Shown in pieces: positions 21,938-34,572 of a stretch of 64,000 bases of DNA. The stretch lies in the NCBI RefSeq assembly GCF_918797505.1, contig NC_092797.1:34299372-34363371 (forward strand). The letters are read 5' to 3'. Origin of the DNA: Bemisia tabaci. Taxonomy: Eukaryota; Arthropoda; Insecta; Hemiptera; Aleyrodidae. Below the pieces are notes generated by a model. That model saw nothing but the letters and a program-made list of their open reading frames with translations. It was not told the DNA's origin and did not search any database. The stretch's first letter is position 1. Every line of letters begins with the position of its first letter. Both the position numbers and the translations under genes were made by a program.

Positions 21938-24900
21938 ATGGCTCCGCCAAAGGATGAGGTACGATATTCCTTAGTTTATTGCATAAATTTTTGTTGACAA
22001 CTTCACTTATGTTGAGGTATCTAGCATTCTAACGTAATTTGTTGAAACCACCAACGGATAAATCTGCAGGGAAACCCAAGACTTTACGGGCAGCGCAAGA
22101 AAAATTTGACCACTTGGTTTTAACTTGCTAGTTGGTAGAGTCTGCGCCAAATACTTGTGCACACTTCTAGACTGCCGCAGAAGATCATCTGATGCCAGTT
22201 TAGCATTGCAAGTAAATGCAAGAATCCAGTTGGCGAATCTTCTTTTGTAGTTTTAAAGTGTGCAAGCGTGTTGTATTCAAACTCAAATGTTTGGTGCAGT
22301 TAAACCTAACCTATCAGTTACTGTTTGGTTCCTCTGTTTACCAATGAAACGTAATCTAACACCAAGTCTGTAGACACTGCATGCATTGTAAGCATTGCTA
22401 ATGCTGAAAACACAGTTCAAGCAGAGTTTTAGTTAGGCTCAATTTTGTAACCACACTTCCACTACTGAATGACCAAACGTAGCCACTGCTTGAGGTTATC
22501 TGGTGGAAGCTGCGGGGAACACACAGGATTGTCAAGGAAGGACTTCAAAAAATGGATTATTTTACTTTAGAAAGGGAATTTGTTCTGGCCATAGAATTTT
22601 CAGTTAAATTTCTGGGCAATTTTGACGGAATGAAATAAATTTTGACAACAGAATCACATTTTAATTGAAGGAAACAATGATTTAATCGCATAATGCATAT
22701 CGACGGTGTAAGTCGGCAATCACATAACTCGTTTATGGTGTCTGAAATTCTCCGCCTCTATGTTACTTTGTTAAAGGAGAACAAATGGACATCATCCTAT
22801 GAAGTCTACGCAGAATTTTTTTCTCACAGAGAAGAAAAATCATGGCAGTTTTAAAGAATTACTGTCGCGTAGTTTTCCTTTTAAAAAATAAAGCATGACA
22901 GGAAGTCTGCGTTGTCGCAAACCGAGTTATGTGATTGCCGACCTACACCGTCGATATGTAGGGAATCAAAGGATGATGATGGATGGAACCTGCGAAACGT
23001 ATGTCTAAGGGAGAAGGATAGGGAAACCTAAGTTTCCAGTGGTAGTAACAGCTTTCCTTAAATATTTCTGTTTCTTCATGGGCAGAAATGTGATGTTTCA
23101 ATCCTGTGGATTATGAAGTCTCATATTTTAGAGTTCATCGGGTTAAATTGTGAAAATTCGCACTTGCACAAGCTACTCGTAGCCCAGCCTGCAGCTTATT
23201 TAATTCTAAGACAAATGATTGGTGCAGCTAAGAGTGTGTTAGTAGATTCTGCGCATGGATACGTTTCCCTCTCCAGGACTTACTAACACACTCTCTTACA
23301 GTTTCTAATGTGGCCAGGAATTGGTATTTCCTCTCCGAAAACCAAGCATGATATTGTAATCATTAGAGTGACTCACAGCTGGATGTATTTTTGCCAAATA
23401 AAACCAGGGACAGGTGAGAAAGACGGGGTGCACTCGTTAGTCGAGGGCTGTAAGATTGAATGAGAATTATAAAGCGCCAGTGACGTCAGCAGCAACGTAG
23501 CTGCCGCCGCGGCTCCGCCTGGGAGTCTTTAGCTCATGAGCTGTGTCCACAAGGTGCTTGTCACATGCCCATGGCTCATGAGTGCTGCATTCAAATGGTA
23601 CATAGTTCCGTTTGACAGTAAATAAAAATCCTGCTTTTCCTTTCCCTCCAAAGGGAATAACGCCTACTTTAACATTGTTTCTTATCTAGTTTTCTAGAGC
23701 ACATTCCATCTTTCCCACTAGTCTATACTTTCGTTTGGCAGAAATACGTCCAACTCATAGAGTGATGGCTGTGTACTGCATTTCAAGTTGTTATGCAGTC
23801 ATTGGAGCTCATGAAGCGTTGTGATTTTGGTGAACGTTGGTATTTGCTCTTATCCTATCTGTGCTCATAACTATTTTTTTCATTCTTATACACCAAACGA
23901 AGGTTACATTTTATATTGATTGTTATTGATCAAATGAGGATTCTATATATTTACTAGTTCTAAGATAGGTAATTCTCTATTTTTATTTTAATTCTTTGTT
24001 TAAATTTTTTCCATTGTTTTACGTTATTTTAGTTGTTTAATTTTTTTTTTTCTAGCCTGATCAATGTGATTCAACTGCTTTCTTTTTTGTTGATTGGATC
24101 TGCAATGTTGGCTTTCATATGGAAATTCTTATCAATCCCCCACTTATGCTGATGTGGATATTTACTAAGATTTAACTTGAAGATAAAGTTAAACCATCCA
24201 TCCGTCCATCAAAATTTTTCCAATTCAGCTGCTCTGTAACAAGCATCGTCTTGATATTGCCACCTCCATAAATGTCAATTCAGCATGTCCTTAAACTTTT
24301 TCATGATTCAGGAAGTTTGAACCACGTTCATAAATCAAAAATTAAAGCTCCAAAAATGAGCTACCAGAAAAAAATTCCATCAGTTCGGAAAGATTCTATG
24401 ACCGAACTTTTCGTTGAACCTTAAAAATCTGGAAAATAATTATATTTTACATCTTTTGTTCTAGTTTTTTCAGCAGGTTTTGCTTTAATTTTTTGTCAAT
24501 ATTACTTTAGCCAGTTCCTACATTAGTCACTAATCGTCTCTCTTCATTTTTTGCAGCCAAAAATCATCAAGTCACTTTCAAAGTTGGGGCTGTTTGCTCG
24601 AGTTGTAGTCAAGAAACTAACACCTGAAGAAATCGCTCAGTGGACGAAGAAAACTCTAGCAGATTCACCAAAAGAATGGAGACCCTCACCTGCAACATCT
24701 GTTTGCAATGACAGGTGTGTCCTCTATCATCTCTCTTTCTCTTTTCTAGTTTTACTTTTCACCTTTCAACAGCTTTCCCCATTTACTGCATCGAGCTTGG
24801 TGAAGTTGGTTAACCAACTTTGAGCTTAAACTGCCTAAATATGGTAAAATATTTGGTGCTTCATTCTTCTAAAAAGTTTTAGTTCGAGCCACCAAAGTGT

Positions 24901-27900
24901 TTGAAAAACTACTGCCTAAAAACAGAATGATTAGCTGATTTTTTTACATTTTGCATGAAAATATTGTTCCTTGCACAATAAATGTTTAGTGCCTTAGTAA
25001 TTTGTTCTTCCAATTTCAGAAGAAAATTTTAAAATCTGTCAAGCCATTCTACAATCACAGTCAAAAACAGGGGCTCAATAGGTACCTGTTTTGTGAAAAA
25101 GATCAGAATTTTGTCAAATTTTATTCGAAATAATTGTGCTTTGCGGTAAATATTTAGTGCTTAATTCGACCTGTTGAAATAAGAAGAAAATTTCAAATTT
25201 CACCAATCCATTCTCTTGCAAGAGCCAAAAAACTATTGAAGAAAATAATGGTCTTGGCAGAAACCGTTTTATGGAGACTAAAGATTTTAAAAAAAAAATT
25301 GTAGTACCTAGCTTTGCAACGATAAAGATTATTAAATTTTGTTAAAAACTTCATTTTGCCAAATATAAAAAGAACTGTGCTGACTTGTTGTTTTTGTCAG
25401 CATTTAATTAATATAGTCATACGATTGTTCAGCAGAAGAATCTCTTTCATTACTTATATGCCGGTGAAGCTTGGAAATAAATTTCCTGTCTCTACTGCAA
25501 TGCTCCTGATTTTATTCATCACTAGATGGTACAGCTACTGCTACAGCTAAAATCTTTCACTCCTTTATTCAATAATTCCATAATCAGAAATAGTCCATTT
25601 TCTTGTCAAAGCAGAATCCTTAAACGGCTTTGATTGTCAGTGTTTAAACTATCCCTTCCCCCCTCCCTTATATTTGGTGAAGCTCCATATTGCCTCACAC
25701 TCATACGTCTGAATGAAATTTTTGCATAATCAATTTACTCAACTACATTCATTACTGATTTAAATCGATTCTACTGTCTCCCTCAAATCTCATAAGCAAG
25801 CACATTGCTTCTTCTTTCTCTTAAGAAAAATGAGCTTCAATCTTTTCAGTAGACTCATCCATACTAATATCTTCGTTTTCTTTTGCAGCTCAGGAGATGA
25901 AAAACAAATCATACGAAAACGTAGACGGGTGGCCTGCCTGCAGTTATCAGACTCATCATCTGAGGGCTCTAGCTCAGATTTTTTAGATTCTAACCACAAA
26001 AAATCTAAATCAAGGAGAAAAAAGACGAGCAATGAAAGGAGAATCCTGCCGGAGAGAAGTGCGAGACGGAGAGCGGCGATTATTTATTCTGATGATAGTG
26101 AGGAGGAGGATGTAGAATTAAAAATCCCTTATAAAAATTATCATCGAGGTCCTTCATTGAATGTCCCAATAGTTCATGACAGCAGTGAAACAGCAGTAGC
26201 CTCTGAAAAAATAAATGGTGTTGAAGCTTGTTTGAGTAGCAACAAGGTAACAGATGTGATCACAGTTTGCAGCTCCCCAGAAGATGGAACACCTAGAGTA
26301 AGCAGTTCAGATGATACTCCTCAGTGTACAGCAGCAAAACCTTTGAACGATGGCAACAGGAATTCAAGTAACCCAGTCAAAATAATTCTCAGATCAGATT
26401 CTGATAGTCTTGACAAAATAACTGATAGCCCCTCCATAGAAAGTGCCTTTATATTGGATGAGCACTCAGGTTTAAGATGTTTACCCAGTGAACAAACGAG
26501 TGCAGCTGATAAACCCTGTTCTGAAAGTGTCAGCAGAAATGAAAGGATATTATCTTCACCTAGTAAAAACATACCGGTGTCTCAAGCATCAGAAGGTATA
26601 AGTCACTTACCAGGCTCCAGTGAAGAAAATTTTGAAAATTTAGACAAACTAAAGAAAATAACAATTGTAAACACTGACGAAAAGAATGTTGGTAAAATTC
26701 GATTACGGAGTCTACAAAGCCTCGGCGCCTCTGATAGTTTTATCAGAGAGGCAAATCTCAAGACAAGTAATTCTGGTGTTGGGAAGATTGTCCATAACCT
26801 ATACTCAGACCATGTGTCACAAATTATGGCAAAAAGCCTCTTGCTAAAAATAGCAACTTATCTAAGTGAAAAATTGTGCTCCACCGAAGAATTCAATCGA
26901 ATATTAACTACAATTGAATTGCAAAAATCATCTAAGACTGAAATTCAGAATGAGCAATTGGAAAAAATAGTCCAGAAACGGCAAGAACTTGATGCTATCA
27001 TTTCTAAATTATTCACTCAAGTTGTTGAATCTTTTCATATGAAATTAGAAAAACAAAACAAAGTTGAATATTTTCCAACACTATTGTACCTTGGATTTCT
27101 GTACATTCTAAATAATTTTATAGAAATTACCAATAACAGGTATAAGAAAAGCTCTCTATTTAAAAATATTGTTTTAGTTCTTACTGAAAGTCTGCGAAAT
27201 GGGCATTTCAAGTATGAGCAAATAGTTAATTTCTTCTTAACCAGCAACTTTCACGCTCATTGTTACAAATTAATCGATTATATAGGGGTAATCAAATCCC
27301 AGAATACTTTAAATCAATTGAAGAACAATGGCAAATCTAGTCAGGATGAAGAAAATTCAGTACATGTACCTGTTAGAAAAATTTCCTATAGGATGGTTGA
27401 TTCCCAAATGGTCATCGAATATTCAAAAACTTTGGAGGAGGTTGAAACAAGAAGAGAAGCTTTGAAGAATGCCGAAATACCTCAAGGTGATTCGACAATG
27501 ACTCAACCCTCGATTCCAACAACATCAACTCCGAAATCTCAAACATTCACTCCATCCATTCCATTTAGCCATCAACCAAACCAACAAACTATGAACCAAC
27601 CAAGTGTAATAGTATCGTCTTCCACAAATCCAATTAAACATTCTCCTGTGTCAGATGCTAAAGCCAGAAATCCACAAACTTCCAGCACTATTTCGGCTGG
27701 TGTTTCCAAACTTCCATTTGTCACAGTTGTTCCTCGTAAAACAAATGAAAATTTGACTCTTCATAACTTATTAGCCAGCAATAAGGTTCCAAGTGATATA
27801 AGTGTTCAATCTCTAGCCTCTCAAAACCAGCCAACATCTGTTATTCGAACACCCCAACAAGCTCAAGCCCCCGACATGCCTAGACTTGCACCTCCCTCCA

Positions 27901-30104
27901 CAACCTCAAATGCTGCTACTATTGATGAAAGAGTGAAAAAATTGTCCAATATCACAATAACTGCCACCTCTGTACCTGAGAAGACTGCATTACCAAGACA
28001 ACCTGGGTCAGCTGTCAAAACGACAATAGCATCCACACTCTCACCTGGAAATGCTACATTTCCGAAGCAACCTGGATCAATGGTCAAAACACCAATAACC
28101 CCCACATCTGTTTCTGGAAACGCTGCATTTGCAAAACAACTTGGATCAGCACCAATTCAAGTTGTACGTCCTATTCTGCAGACCAAGCCTGCACCGGCCA
28201 ATACAATCAGGCCAGGTGATCGTGTTGGTAACAATAGTAAAACCCCAGAATTCACTCCCAGAAATAGTCCACCCATGAAAGCCAGTTTACCTAATCAGCC
28301 TATAGTTAGAACCAATACAGCCAATTCGTCCTTGGTTAGAGCCTTTAGTAAAAAACCAGTAGCCCAGAAAGTCAATAATCCAATTAGACCACCGCCGCCA
28401 TATCCTGGAAATGCTACAAATGTTGGACCGGCATCGTATCAACCCACTGTCAGTTGTTTGGAACAAGCACTTTTAGCCGATTCATCCCTATTAAACTCTG
28501 GTGTTCCTTCAAATCAATTGCAAAACAACCTCCAAGTTAGTAAAAACACTAATAGTAATTTTCTTCCAAACAACATTGTCTCTGTCACAAAACCCTCTAG
28601 TGTTCCTCCAAATTGTCAGCCAACCAATTTTTATCAACCAGATTTTCAAAATCCATCACAATATTTAGCTCAAAATTCATCAGTACTCAATAATCAAACA
28701 ATGAACAACAATTTTCAGTCATCCGCAAGTAATCAAAATATGCAACAGTACCAAGCACCGCAAACTCAAAGCTTCAGTGCTGACTTTGGCTCCAGCACAA
28801 TTAACACCTCACTTCTACTGGACAATAATCAGATTTTATACAATGATATGCTGAATCAAAACAATTCAACAATGTACTACAATAATTATGTTCCACCCGT
28901 AGCAACAAATCAAATGCAAAATCAAATATCAGGGACTCAAGTTTACTCTCAAGTTACACAAAATCAGTCGCATAATCAGCTGCAGTCAGGAGCTATGAAC
29001 CAGTTTCAACCTTCAGTCTTGTCACAACCCATCAACCAACCAATGCAAGAACCCAATCAATACTTCTCAGCACCCACACCGAATGGCACTGTTCATTGGC
29101 AAAACTCGGCTTTTTCAAATCTTCCCATGGTAGGTCCCCCAGCCTGTTGACGTTGATCAATGCAAATTTTCCTGCTCTACCTTTGTTTTTATTTGTATAG
29201 TGTTAAATTTCATTAATACCATTGCTATCACTTTAAGTGCTCTTAAAATATCTTGAAAAATTTAGGAATTTTTATTCCCCCACTTTTAAATATTCGTAAA
29301 TTTATGATCCTCATACTAAGAAACTTCAATGATCTGTACCTGCATCGTATTATTCAGCCAAGATGTTTTCAAGCTCATAGAAAAAACTTTTTAATCTTTG
29401 ATCAGTAATATAAAATCATGGATTTTTAAAGATTCTTACATAAATTTCCAGTGCAAAAGTTCCTCAAAAAAAAACTCAAATCGCAAGATTTTTTGGTTTT
29501 GTACAGTAAAGTTTAAAAATCCAAGCTGGAACAATACATTCGGAGGAGTCAGAAAAACCGCAACAAAACAAAACATGCTCAACACACTTAAAACCAGATC
29601 TATTGAAATTTTAAATTAATTCTTACGTCCATTCACAAACTTCACAATGATCTCTATCTTAAATACCTGCAGAACCGAACCCTGCACATGATTATCTATT
29701 TCTTCACTACTGTGCCCTCTTTACACTCCTCCCTGTATGTGGACTAGACTTACCTTTTTCTTGTAAGTGGGGGATCTTTTTTATGTATTGCCTGTAGCAT
29801 TAGGATAAATTAGATATTATCTCAAGGTATTCATGTCTTTGACCAACTTTTTACAGCATATCTTGAATATCCTCCCAGAAGAATTTCTGACAGCACTAAT
29901 TCGAATGACTTCTATAAGTCCAGTTAATTGAGTCTAGTAATCGTCACTCTTTTATTGAGTGTTCTGTATTTTGTGTTGAACTCTTGTAGTTGCTTTCGAT
30001 TCCTTTTTTCTCCTTCTTTTTAATTTCAGTTCTTTTCAATTTTTCAGGTTCAGTCTTTTCAGAATCCGTTATCCTATCAAAATCCCTTTGGTCAGGGTCT
30101 GTGA
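21938..30104 (+). CDS. Four-exon gene: large, probably nuclear protein with Q/N-rich tail (unidentified)
   Basis: Exons: 21938-21958 (MAPPKDE, donor GAG then GTACGA), 24557-24714 (acceptor TTTTTTGCAG; donor ACAG then GTGTGT), 25889-29129 (acceptor TTCTTTTGCAG; donor CCCATG then GTAGGT), 30048-30104 (acceptor TTTTTCAG; stop TGA at 30102-30104). Phases agree throughout and give 1,158 residues. Residues 8-60 are a basic segment with LTPEEIAQW. Residues 66-140 alternate basic clusters (IIRKRRR, KKSKSRRKK, RRR) with acidic-serine runs (SDSSSEGSSSD, YSDDSEEED). Residues about 355-530 are predicted helical and hydrophobic-patterned, and look like the only folded domain. From about 590 on the chain is low complexity (S, T, P, then Q/N), with three 23-residue repeats at about 750-818. 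The C-terminus from exon 4 ends NPFGQGL. Nuclear localisation and a chromatin or transcription role are inference; I do not recognise the family. Retaining intron 3 would end the protein 7 codons later, after MVGPPAC. Confidence 0.85.
22696..22958. mobile_element. MITE in intron 1 (ATATCGACGGTG family), copy 1
   Basis: Left end CATATCGACGGTGTAAGTCG pairs with the right end CGACCTACACCGTCGATATG. The arms continue with GGCAATCACATAACTCG and its complement. It shares AAAATAAAGCATGACAGGAA with the copy at 38934-39182 (AAAATAAAGTATGACAGGAA). It lies wholly in intron 1 of the large gene. Confidence 0.8.
23229..23298. repeat. Short inverted repeat in intron 1
   Basis: TAAGAGTGTGTTAGTA pairs with TACTAACACACTCTCTTA around a 36-bp loop. 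It could fold as a small hairpin in the pre-mRNA. Confidence 0.6.
23376..23752. repeat. Relics of the TTTCTGCCAAA-type MITE in intron 1
   Basis: GGATGTATTTTTGCCAAATA near 23382, GTACATAGTTCCGTTTGACA near 23600 and TTTGGCAGAAATACGTCCAA near 23734 resemble the ends of the elements at 14083 and 60334. They are broken and mixed with other sequence, so copy boundaries cannot be set. A GC-rich patch with GCTCATGAGC palindromes (about 23490-23585) lies between them. Confidence 0.4.
27957..28160 (+). repeat. Three in-frame 69-bp repeats within exon 3
   Basis: Each unit encodes about 23 residues on the pattern TSV...A.F.KQPGS.VKT.I. Unit ends are recognisable by RQPGSAVKT, KQPGSMVKT and KQLGSAPIQ. 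The units differ at many synonymous and non-synonymous sites, so the expansion is not recent. Confidence 0.8.
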
Positions 30105-30624
30105 AATAACTTGATCAAGCTTTCACGTACCAATCAATCTACTCGAAGCTTAATGGATTCATCCGTTAAACAGGTAGGAACTTCTCTGTCTCATTTTCAA
30201 GGTCAAGTCAATTTTAATGGTTGGAAACGAACAGTTTGATATTAAAAGAAATCTAGTAAAAGTGAAATTTTGCCAAGTGAAGTAATGCAGAAAAATTTAA
30301 TGAATTGTTATGGACCATGGATGCACAGTTATCAGCAGAGCTATTTTTGTTGGGTTCGGTTGAAAAATCAGATTTTGACATTTCAGCGGACCACTCTCCA
30401 GTTTTATAAAGAATGAAGTGGGATCAGCGTAGTAGTGGCGCCAATATGCTCATGATCTTGCTGCGTAAATCCACGAGCTATGAGAGCGCATTTCGAACCT
30501 TGTTTTTGGCTACTCCAATTTTCTGTACTTTTGAGTGATTTTGCTCCCAGTTGCCATCATTTTAAAAAGTTAGAGAAAAAATTGTAAGCGTAGGTCACAT
30601 ACCACTTTAGAATGACACAATAAA
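30105..30624 (+). promoter_or_regulatory. Probable 3' UTR with polyadenylation signal AATAAA
   Basis: The sequence after the stop contains no further coding. An AATAAA at 30619-30624 is the first canonical signal downstream. An alternative is a 3'-UTR intron: AAACAG then GTAGGAAC near 30174 is a possible donor, and TTTCCCAG near 31442 a possible acceptor, with later signals such as AATAAA near 32070. Confidence 0.45.
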
Positions 30625-31557
30625 GAAAATGACCTAATGGACCCAAGAAATTAAGTGCTCCTACTAAACATTACTGAGAAGTAAACTGCATCCAATCTTA
30701 AATTTTCATCTCAGTTTTTGAGCAGAAGGTCGAATGTTTCTTATTTCATTTTCAAACTTCTTGCACACTTTATTCCCTACTTTAATTGGTACCATGAAAA
30801 ATTAATAGGATGACTCCAAGTTTTGAAAAAATTGACAGAGACCTCCATTAGGAAATAATGAAATTGAAACAGAACGACAGCTTGTGAGAGCCAGCTGAAT
30901 CTGTTGATGCCAAAATCAGAGTATTTACAGTTCTGTCAGACACCCAGATTCTTTAAAATCACCTCCCACGAACTTGCTGCTTTGTTTGAGAAGTAAAAAA
31001 TTTGTTTTTGTATCGTTTGAGTCTTAAAGAAAATTTTCCCAGATATTTTCTTTTCTTGTGTAAGTTTTAGTTTTACAAGCCTTGCTCAAAAGATAACCAC
31101 TATGTTTATATCGGTACCCCCAAGCCAAAAGGTACCTAACTTACATTTTTGGAAAAATCAGTGTGTGTGGAAAATTTAGTAACCTGATCTTGCACTGATT
31201 ATGAGAAATGGAGTTTTAAAAATTGAGATTACCATTGGAATCAATGGGGCTGACGTGCGGTCTCCCCCTGATATCTTGAATAGAGAGACTAAAATGGAGT
31301 TAGGTACCTCTTGACTCTGGGGTTCTGGTATATTCGTTGCCATGATGCTATGAAAGCGTTTATCAGGAGGACTTATCCTGCTCTTTTTATATCATAACAT
31401 TATTTTAGTTACCTCATTTAATGGATTTTCTCCTGTTTCCCAGAATTTTAACTTCAAATTGATCTCATGGCTGTGAATGGTGTAATGGCTGCCCACAACA
31501 TTGCCAACACAAAGTGAAAACTGCTCCAGAAATATTCTTTTTTATTTCACTTCCTCG

Positions 31558-31597
<40 letters not shown>

Positions 31598-34318
31598 CAA
31601 TGTTACTGTTTTGTTTTGTTTATTTGTTTGCAGTCATCATTTCTGCTGTCTGTATTTTTCTCTGTTTAAAGGTTACTAAATTTTTAAGGCATAATTTTAT
31701 GTAGTATTTTGTTTTTCAGTCCCTAATTCTAATACTGAAAAAGCTTTGCTAATTGTTATGATTCGGAGGGTCTTGCAAATGAAAGAGCAAAGTGATATTT
31801 TTGTGCTTTTGAGAAAATGTTTTGAAAGTAAAAAAAAAATCTAGAAGCCAGTGACAGAAATGAGCTTTCATCTTGAATAACGTATAACAAAAATAATATA
31901 AAAGTATGTAACTTTTGAATACTGACGTAAAAGAAAGGTTTCATTTTTTCATGAAGTATTTTAATTAACAAGTTTTATGCTGTAAATGACCATGAACTCC
32001 TTCATCTGCGACACCCTTCACTTGACTTCATTCATTTGCTTCAATTGCTGGTACTTAAAATTTTATTTCATAATAAAAATTATCTCTAGTATAAGATTCC
32101 TCTGGAAACAATACAATTTTTTAAGAATAATGGAGAAAACTTGATATCAGAAGGTTAATGTTTTATGTTGAGTGTTGCCTTTTTCGGGTGAACTGGTAAA
32201 TCAGATTATCAGGATTAGTGAGTGTTTAATCACATTCTGAACAATATGTCGACCACTCCTCCATTGTAATCATTTTCTTTTCTTTCTCAATTTTTATTTA
32301 ATGTTGTTAAATTATTTTTGGCTCAATAATAGTCTTTGACGGTTTAGCTTTCTAGGAAGCGGATCCTTGCACTGATCGTCTCTAACTGTGACAGTAATTG
32401 TTGCAAATCTCCACTACTGGTCCTCTTGAAAAAAGAGAAAAATTATCTTTTATCCCCCCCCCCCCCCCTAATCTACCTATTTTTGCCAATGTTCATTAAT
32501 TGTTCCTAGGCTTAAGTGCAGCCAAACTTTCTTAAGAATTTCTTTTAGACATCAAACTTCAAAATTAAGTAATCAAATGAATGTACAAGTCTTCAAAATC
32601 GTGTATTGCACTCTACCTAGGCTCTAAAATTTCAGCCCTCTTGCATTAAAGAGCACGTTTATTTTTCCATTATAAGAAGTTCACAGAAATATTTTAGTAT
32701 GTAAGCGCCCAGCAAATTTTCAAGATTGTTAAGTTTTCCGTTTCATCTCCTCCCTTTCTGAAGAAGGAGTAATGAAGTGATGAAAATTTTTGAGGTGTAC
32801 ACTCTGACTTACACAGTGAAACCACTTTTCAAAGTATCATTTAAGTGTTTTATGAGCCCATGCCCTCTATTCTCTGGAAGATCGTTTATTCACTTCTTTG
32901 ATCAAGTTACCTGTGCAAACAATCATTATCTTATCGATGCATTTTCGCATCATATCTTTTCCTTAATTTTAATGAACAGTGAAAATTCCTTCTATTGGCA
33001 GCCAAAAACAGGTTAATTTTATCTCAGTAACTGTGCGCTCTGACCTTCCTGTGTTCAGAGCAGGGCTTTAATGGTGGTAGAAGCAAATTCTAACACTTTT
33101 CCTTTTGTTGGCAAGTAATGTTAATCTTACCTTTCTAGGACAACTATTAGCCGGGGGCTGAGTTTCTCAAAATATTGCAATACATATGTATTATATGCAA
33201 GTTAAGTATGTATTAAATGCAAAAGGCTAATTATATGCATTATACAAAGGGTATTCTGGAAGTTTCTAGGCTGACTTTTGCGAGATCAGCTAGTGAGGTA
33301 CAGTTTGTACAGAGTTCATCACATATTCAACAAAACCAATCTGAACTGCTAAAAAATTTGGCATCATGACATTTTGCATAAGTCCTGTGAAATTTTTGGT
33401 TACAGAGAGAAAGTAATGTATATAAATTCTGTCTCTCGTTTTTCTTGTTTTTTCAATCTACAAAACAACCAAAAATTTCTCAGGGTCAAACTGTACTCAA
33501 TACCTTCAAAATGACTTACTTACAAATTTTTGTCCAAATGTGCTTGGATTGGTTTTGTTGAGTAAATAGTGAGTTTATTATCCTGCACAAACCACATTTC
33601 ATTAGCTTGTTCTGTTCGTCCCCATGAGGGTTTGTCTCAACTTTTGGGTGGCCCTTTGTGTATACTTTTTCAGTCCCATCCCTATGATCTTCTTTTATAA
33701 CCACGCGCTTGACGAGCGTTGTGTAAATCGCAAACAATTCATTCCTAGAGACTGCCATATATTTAGTATTTAAGATGAATCGTTAGCTCTCATCATGCTC
33801 AGCTGCCTCTTGAATGAAATATGTAAGTTTTTTTAGCCATCCTGGTTTAAAATGTTAAGCTTTATTCATAGAAGGCATCCAGATAATATTAAAGAAGAAC
33901 AAAAAAGAACTATGCTGTTAGTATTTGGAACAAGGGTTGGCATGGAAAGAGCATGCTCCAACTTGAAAAGTTACTCTGAAAGCTTGATCTAATAACTATC
34001 AATCAAAAGAATTTTCTCTTAAGTATTCTTTTAAAAAGAAAATAAGAGGAAGAAAAAAAATAAAAGGAAAGAAGCCTCGATGATTTGTAAGAGTCAAGAT
34101 TAAGCATGGATTAGAAGCCCCCCCCCCGAAAATATTCGATCTTTTTTTTTATTAAGCTGTAATCTGATCCGAGAGTTTTTCTTCCTGGAGGCGAATGATT
34201 TGTATCCTAGCAAAAAGAAAATCAATTGTTTTTTCAAGTTTTATTTCAATTTTATCATACATATCCGTCAATTCAAAAAATTTCTCATTGTTAATATGGA
34301 TACAGCCCAAGATAATGG
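30625..34318. other. AT-rich intergenic sequence
   Basis: No supported gene. It includes a T32 tract (31561-31592), a C run (32456-32468) and short frames without motifs. On the - strand an 80-codon frame (33516-33758) is followed by a GTAAGTAAG donor-like string close to its stop. This is not enough to call an exon. Weak inverted pairs around TTCAACAAAACCAATC (33326 and 33550) suggest another decayed MITE. Confidence 0.45.
31561..31592 (+). repeat. T32 homopolymer tract
   Basis: Uninterrupted T run downstream of the large gene, preceded by CTCGTGA. Confidence 0.95.
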
Positions 34319-34572
34319 TAACAGTAGAAAAACAAGGGGGAAACAAGGCTAAAATACACAACTAAAAAAAAAAAACGTTGCGACTCAAAGCTGAGTCATT
34401 TTCAGTCGGAAATGTTCCAATAAAAATTAAAAAACAACAATGAAAAACCTGATCCCTACATGGTGGTGGTCGGGATCTGAGAAAAATGTTTCGAGTTGAA
34501 ACATCTCGTTTTTTTCTAACTGTGTATTTTAGCCTTGTTTCCCGTTTTTCCCCCTTGTTTTTCCATTGTTAA
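34319..34572. mobile_element. MITE with about 60-bp inverted arms
   Basis: AGAAAAACAAGGGGGAAACA and GCTAAAATACACA on the left pair with TGTGTATTTTAGCC and CCCCCTTGTTTTTCCATTGT on the right. CATTGTTAATATG occurs just outside each end (about 34287 and 34564). Whether that is a target duplication or an overlap with the end is unclear. Confidence 0.65.

Noticed and set aside
33516..33758. 80-codon - strand frame close to GTAAGTAAG
   Set aside because: The donor string lies almost at the stop codon and flanking inverted pairs suggest MITE remnants. Evidence too thin.
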